In this document: positions 4,151 through 6,859 of the stretch, piece after piece
How the letters are laid out: each line of letters starts with the position of its first letter
Position numbering within the stretch: position 1 is the stretch's first letter
From: Candidatus Nomurabacteria bacterium
Lineage (GTDB): Bacteria > Patescibacteriota > Minisyncoccia > Phycocordibacterales > UBA2100
Assembly (NCBI GenBank): GCA_943359705.1
Contig: CALRIB010000045.1
Location: 1 to 6,859 of the forward strand
Reading direction: 5' to 3'
Length of the DNA stretch: 6,859 bases
The notes under the pieces: model-generated
The model's input: only the letters and a program-made list of their open reading frames with translations
What the model was told of the DNA's origin: nothing
Database searches by the model: none
Made by a program: the position numbers and the translations under genes

Positions 4151-4393
4151 ATGAAACACATAAGCGAAATAATCTCGGTTCGTCGGGGTCAGCTCGAAGG
4201 ACAGCGCCAGCTCAGCCTTTTTACGGCAGCGCAGCACAAGGGAAGCAGCGAGTGGTCGGTGTTCAACACTGTTCGTGGCGATGCCAGTGGTGGGTATTCA
4301 GTACGTGTGCCGAAGAAGCCGATCGTTATCGTAGAGCCGCGGCGCGTACTGCGCATCGTGTATCCGCTCGGGCATTTGAGCGGCGTGAACTAA
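4151..4393 (+). CDS. Small protein (80 aa) with exact sliding-clamp-binding motif QLSLF
   Basis: I do not recognise this family. Its ATG-TAA frame ends 19 bp before a good intrinsic terminator on the same strand and has promoter-like sequence ahead, so it looks like a complete single-gene unit rather than a chance ORF. The N-terminal part (1-18) is polar and Arg-rich. Residues 20-24 are Q-L-S-L-F, which equals the canonical bacterial beta-clamp (DnaN) binding pentapeptide QL(S/D)LF. The middle is Ser/Gly-rich. The C-terminal half is basic with beta-prone stretches (PKKPIVIVEPRRVLRIVYPL). There is no signal peptide, TM segment or catalytic motif. The neighbours xth, xer and rarA all act on DNA, so a clamp partner or regulator of repair is a reasonable guess. 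A chance match of five residues cannot be excluded. Confidence 0.6.
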   Translation: MKHISEIISVRRGQLEGQRQLSLFTAAQHKGSSEWSVFNTVRGDASGGYSVRVPKKPIVIVEPRRVLRIVYPLGHLSGVN

Positions 4394-4412
4394 CGGAGCA
4401 ACTTTATCGACT

Positions 4413-4444
4413 CGAAAGCCGGGGATTATACTCCGGCTTTTCGT
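4413..4444 (+). terminator. Rho-independent terminator shared by the 80-aa ORF and xer
   Basis: AAAGCCGG (4415-4422) pairs with CCGGCTTT (4433-4440), extended inside by G-T and G-C around loop ATTATA. TTTTCGTTT (4438-4446) overlaps and follows the 3' arm on the + strand. It serves the 80-aa ORF that ends at 4393. Because xer ends at 4445 on the other strand, the same hairpin lies directly behind it (only TTT on that side) and probably works in both directions. Confidence 0.8.
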
Positions 4445-5377
4445 TTAGGAGCGACGCTTGCCGTGAAATGCCTTGTGTATTTCCCGAAGATGTTTGTCGG
4501 TCACGTGTGTATACACCTGCGTCGTTGCGATGTTGGCATGGCCGAGCAGCGCCTGCACACTGCGGAGGTCAGCACCATTTTCCAAAAGGTCGGTCGCGAA
4601 CGAGTGACGTATGACGTGCGGCGTCACCTTGCGTGTGATGCCCGCTTTAATCGCATACTGCTTTACGATGCGCTCAACTGAGCGGGGAGTGAGGCGAGAT
4701 AAATCTTTGCCTTTGGAAATCCTTCCATATCCGACGAAAAGTGCTTCGCCCATGTCTCCTCTTTTTTTCAAATATGCAGCCACCGCTTTCTTAGCGGAAT
4801 CCGAAAGAAAGACAACACGCACTTTTTCGCCTTTGCCGCGGACGGAAAATTCATCGCGTGACAAATCGAGGTCTTGATTGAGGTTGCACAATTCGGACAC
4901 GCGGAGGCCGGTAGAAAATAAAAGTTCGAGTATCGCTTTGTCACGTAATGCAGGAAGTTCTCCGGCGCTTCCCGCCTTCGCCAAGGCTTCGGTGGGCGCA
5001 GTCATAATTCTGTTCAACTCTGCGGACGTAATGAGGTCGAGATCGCGCCCGCCGACTTTCGCGAGCTCAATGCGTTCAGGATTCAAACTTTCGATGTCGC
5101 GCTTCCGGAGGAATTTCAAAAATGCGCGTAGCGCGATGAGATGATAATTTTGCGTATTCTTTTTCATCGTGCCGCTACCGGCGCCGGCAGAGCGATTGAG
5201 CGTGATACGAAATTCGCGCACCATCTGCTCCGTGATGGCGCCGGGAGACTGCACTTTTGCAAAACCAAAAAAACGATTGAGGTACCGGTCGTAATTTTCA
5301 ACGGTCTTCACTCCGCGCCCTTTTTCTATCTCGATGTATTCAAGAAACTGCGTCTTTAGCGCCTTCAAATCCGCCAT
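4445..5377 (-). CDS. xer: XerC/XerD-type tyrosine recombinase
   Basis: 310 aa, close to the roughly 300 aa of XerC/XerD. The N-terminal SAM-like core-binding domain covers about residues 1-100 and the catalytic domain about 115-305. The full active site is visible: R159 (STGLRVSEL), K182 (RGKGEK), H254 and R257 (TPHVIRHSFAT), H280 (LLGHANI) and the nucleophile Y289 (TTQVYTHV). The spacings 254-257-280-289 equal those of E. coli XerD (244-247-270-279). Expected role: resolving chromosome dimers at a dif site, cutting DNA through a 3'-phosphotyrosine link. XerC and XerD cannot be told apart here, and a phage-type integrase is less likely because the C-terminal LLENGADLRSVQALLGH style is Xer-like. 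It lies 31 bp after rarA on the same strand, so cotranscription is possible, but it has its own -10-like box. Confidence 0.92.
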   Translation of the reverse strand: MADLKALKTQFLEYIEIEKGRGVKTVENYDRYLNRFFGFAKVQSPGAITEQMVREFRITLNRSAGAGSGTMKKNTQNYHLIALRAFLKFLRKRDIESLNPERIELAKVGGRDLDLITSAELNRIMTAPTEALAKAGSAGELPALRDKAILELLFSTGLRVSELCNLNQDLDLSRDEFSVRGKGEKVRVVFLSDSAKKAVAAYLKKRGDMGEALFVGYGRISKGKDLSRLTPRSVERIVKQYAIKAGITRKVTPHVIRHSFATDLLENGADLRSVQALLGHANIATTQVYTHVTDKHLREIHKAFHGKRRS

Positions 5378-5383
5378 TCCCCA

Positions 5384-5389
5384 ATTCTA
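5384..5389 (-). promoter_or_regulatory. xer: Predicted -10 box of xer (leaderless type)
   Basis: Minus-strand TAGAAT lies 6 nt before the ATG, in the 31-bp rarA-xer gap. The intervening TGGGGA touches the ATG and is too close for a normal Shine-Dalgarno. A leaderless transcript from this box is the simplest reading. Confidence 0.4.
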
Positions 5390-5408
5390 CCCCACGTGTC
5401 GCACAATA

Positions 5409-6551
5409 TTACTCATCGCGCAGATACTTCTTCTTTTTTATTTTATCCGGCAAATACGATTCTTTATCGTAGAGTTTGTAGCCCTTGTGATAGCCGAGTT
5501 CTTTCATCAGCTTGGTCGGAGCGTTGCGGACTTTCATCGGGATAGGGAGGTTGCCGAATTTTTTGACGTCGTCGAGCGCTTCGAAGACGGCGTCGTATGA
5601 GCGCCGGTCTTTTTTGCATTGTGCGAGATAGGCGACACCATGTGCGAGATTGATGGTGGCTTCCGGATAGCCGATTTTATTCACCGCTTCGAACACGGCG
5701 TTGGCCACGACGAGCGCGGTCGGCTGCGCGAGGCCGATGTCTTCGCTCGCGAAGATGACCATGCGGCGTGCGATAAATTTCGGGTCTTCGCCCGCATCCA
5801 CCATTCGTGCGAGGTAGTACAGTGCTGCGTCGGGCTGTGAAGCGCGCATACTTTTTATGAATGCGCTGATGGTGTTGTAATGCTCTTCGCCTTTTTTGTC
5901 GTACCGAAGATGTCTCGATTGAATTGCTTCTTTGAGCGTATCGAGTGAGATTTTTCCGTACAGCGCGTTCGCCGTTTCAAGAGTAGTGATTGCTTGCCGC
6001 GCATCACCGCTCGCCATTTGTATCAGCCAGTCGCGCGCGTCTTTTGGGATTTTTAATTTCGTGCGCGCGAGCATCTTTTCCATTTCTTTTTCCGAATGTT
6101 CGTTCAAGACAAACACGCGTGCGCGCGAAAGGAGCGGAGAAATAACTTCGAACGAAGGATTCTCCGTCGTCGCGCCGATGAGCGTAATATCGCCACGCTC
6201 AACGAAGGGAAGAAGAAAATCCTGCTGCGCTTTGTTGAAACGATGAATCTCGTCAATAAAAAGTACTTTCGGTTTGCCGCTGAGTTTCAACTGCCGATTC
6301 CCGACGACTTTCTTGATATCTTCTTTTCCCGAATCAACGGCGGAGAGTTCGTAAAATTCTGCGCCGATGCTATTCGCATAAATACGCGCAAGCGTCGTCT
6401 TGCCACTACCGGGCGGACCCCAGAGAATGAAAGAAAATAATTCTTTCTTTTCAATCGCGACACGCAGCGGCTTTCCTTTACCGGTGAGGTGCTCTTGACC
6501 CACGAACTCATCGAGCGTCGTGGGTCGAATTTTTGACGCGAGAGGTTCCAT
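5409..6551 (-). CDS. rarA: Replication-associated recombination protein A (RarA/MgsA AAA+ ATPase)
   Basis: 380 aa, shorter than E. coli RarA (about 447). It lacks the N-terminal extension, since MEPLASKIRP opens directly on the conserved MRP-type block, and has a reduced C-terminus. AAA+ features in order: KIRPTTLDEFVGQEHL (7-22), Walker A GPPGSGKT (45-52), Walker B LFIDEIHRF (97-105, D100/E101), sensor 1 region GATTENPSF (126-134), the arginine-finger region SRARV (R143) and sensor 2 GDARQA (R185). The C-terminal MgsA tetramerisation-type region follows, with HYNTISAFIKSMR, DAALYYLARM and RRMVIFASEDIGLA (224-274). The family acts at stalled forks, opening duplex ends in partnership with SSB and the clamp-loader-related machinery. 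It is divergent from the FKBP gene and precedes xer. Assignment to the WRNIP1/RarA family is firm; the exact role in this organism is inferred. Confidence 0.96.
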   Translation of the reverse strand: MEPLASKIRPTTLDEFVGQEHLTGKGKPLRVAIEKKELFSFILWGPPGSGKTTLARIYANSIGAEFYELSAVDSGKEDIKKVVGNRQLKLSGKPKVLFIDEIHRFNKAQQDFLLPFVERGDITLIGATTENPSFEVISPLLSRARVFVLNEHSEKEMEKMLARTKLKIPKDARDWLIQMASGDARQAITTLETANALYGKISLDTLKEAIQSRHLRYDKKGEEHYNTISAFIKSMRASQPDAALYYLARMVDAGEDPKFIARRMVIFASEDIGLAQPTALVVANAVFEAVNKIGYPEATINLAHGVAYLAQCKKDRRSYDAVFEALDDVKKFGNLPIPMKVRNAPTKLMKELGYHKGYKLYDKESYLPDKIKKKKYLRDE

Positions 6552-6557
6552 GCTTTT

Positions 6558-6563
6558 ACTCTA
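6558..6563 (-). promoter_or_regulatory. rarA: Predicted -10 box of rarA (leaderless type)
   Basis: Minus-strand TAGAGT ends 6 nt before the rarA ATG (AAAAGC between). No Shine-Dalgarno sequence and no convincing -35 are seen. It shares the 71-bp divergent gap with the FKBP promoter. Confidence 0.35.
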
Positions 6564-6586
6564 CTCTTTTCCCGGTGCGTATCCAC

Positions 6587-6614
6587 TTGCACAATCAAAC
6601 TCTCGCGCTATTCT
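6587..6614 (+). promoter_or_regulatory. Predicted promoter of the FKBP-like gene
   Basis: TTGCAC (6587-6592), a 16-bp spacer and TATTCT (6609-6614) stand 8 nt before the ATG at 6623. The expected transcription start falls at or within 1-2 nt of the ATG, again pointing to a leaderless mRNA. Confidence 0.45.
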
Positions 6615-6622
6615 GTAGCAAT

Positions 6623-6859
6623 ATGGGAAAAACTATTCTATGGGTTGTCGTTATTATTATCGTTGCCGGAGCGGGATATTTTGCTTATACAAATTACGTT
6701 AATACGCCTGCTGCGGCGCAAAACACGCAGGAGCCCGTCATTACCGCTACCACCACCCCGGGCACCGTGGTACAAGCACAGGATGTAACGGTAGGTACAG
6801 GCGCACAGGCCACTCCGGGCGCTACTGTTTCGGTGCTCTACGTCGGCAAACTACCCGAC
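6623..6859 (+). CDS. FKBP-type peptidyl-prolyl isomerase, membrane-anchored (3' truncated by window)
   Basis: 79 codons are visible and the frame runs off the window. Residues 5-22 form one TM helix (ILWVVVIIIVAGAGYFAY), after a short basic start (MGK), which predicts an N-in, C-out anchor. A Thr/Pro/Ala/Gln-rich linker (about 27-51) follows. Then VTVGTGAQATPGATVSVLYVGKLPD begins an FKBP fold: G-x-G followed by P-G-x-x-V-x-V-x-Y-x-G-x-L matches the family's first strands. The active-site part lies outside the window. The likely role is proline cis-trans isomerisation or chaperoning of exported proteins on the outer face of the membrane. The start is chosen because the TM anchor follows immediately and a promoter sits right before it. 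The gene is divergent from rarA. Confidence 0.85.
   Translation, partial: MGKTILWVVVIIIVAGAGYFAYTNYVNTPAAAQNTQEPVITATTTPGTVVQAQDVTVGTGAQATPGATVSVLYVGKLPD

Noticed and set aside
4252..4614. 120-aa + strand ORF overlapping the small ORF, terminator and xer
   Set aside because: It reads through the terminator and into the antisense of xer, so it is a shadow frame.

Overview
The window looks like a piece of a small-genome bacterium of the Patescibacteria/CPR (Parcubacteria-like) type. This is an inference from gene content and style, not a database match. The clues are the absence of Shine-Dalgarno sequences, a -10-like hexamer 6-8 nt in front of five start codons (leaderless mRNAs), tRNA genes without an encoded CCA end, a shortened RarA, a single-TM FKBP-type exported protein, and single genes in mixed orientation separated by hairpin-rich gaps.

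Layout, left to right. (1) 2-517: C-terminal part of a membrane protein (Thr/Pro/Ser-rich linker, three TM helices, Lys/Pro/Ala tail) that starts before the window. (2) 518-1086: tRNA-Gly(GCC) on +, a 208-bp spacer with repeated fragments of the tRNA-Gly 3' end and several hairpins, then tRNA-Arg(UCG) on -. (3) 1087-2547: cca, the tRNA CCA-adding enzyme. (4) 2544-3226: about 680 bp without a convincing ORF but packed with perfect stem-loops, a 17-bp three-way-junction element and a tmRNA-like 5' segment. This is the least explained part of the window. (5) 3227-4024 (-): xth, exonuclease III/AP endonuclease. (6) 4151-4393 (+): an unrecognised 80-aa protein carrying an exact sliding-clamp-binding pentapeptide QLSLF, followed by a Rho-independent terminator. 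(7) 5377-4445 (-): a Xer-type tyrosine recombinase, preceded by 6551-5409 (-): rarA, the fork-repair AAA+ ATPase, 31 bp upstream of it. (8) 6623-6859 (+): start of an FKBP-like peptidyl-prolyl isomerase cut by the window edge.

Functionally, cca fits the two tRNA genes, neither of which encodes a complete CCA tail. xth, the small QLSLF protein, xer and rarA form a DNA-maintenance neighbourhood: base-excision repair, possible clamp partner, chromosome dimer resolution, stalled-fork handling. xth/small ORF and rarA/FKBP are divergent pairs. The small ORF and xer converge on a shared terminator. cca and xth converge on the structured gap.

The most interesting candidates for something undescribed are the structured 2544-3214 region (possibly one or more ncRNAs), a hairpin motif present both there and at 822-844 with a compensatory base-pair change, and the small QLSLF protein.
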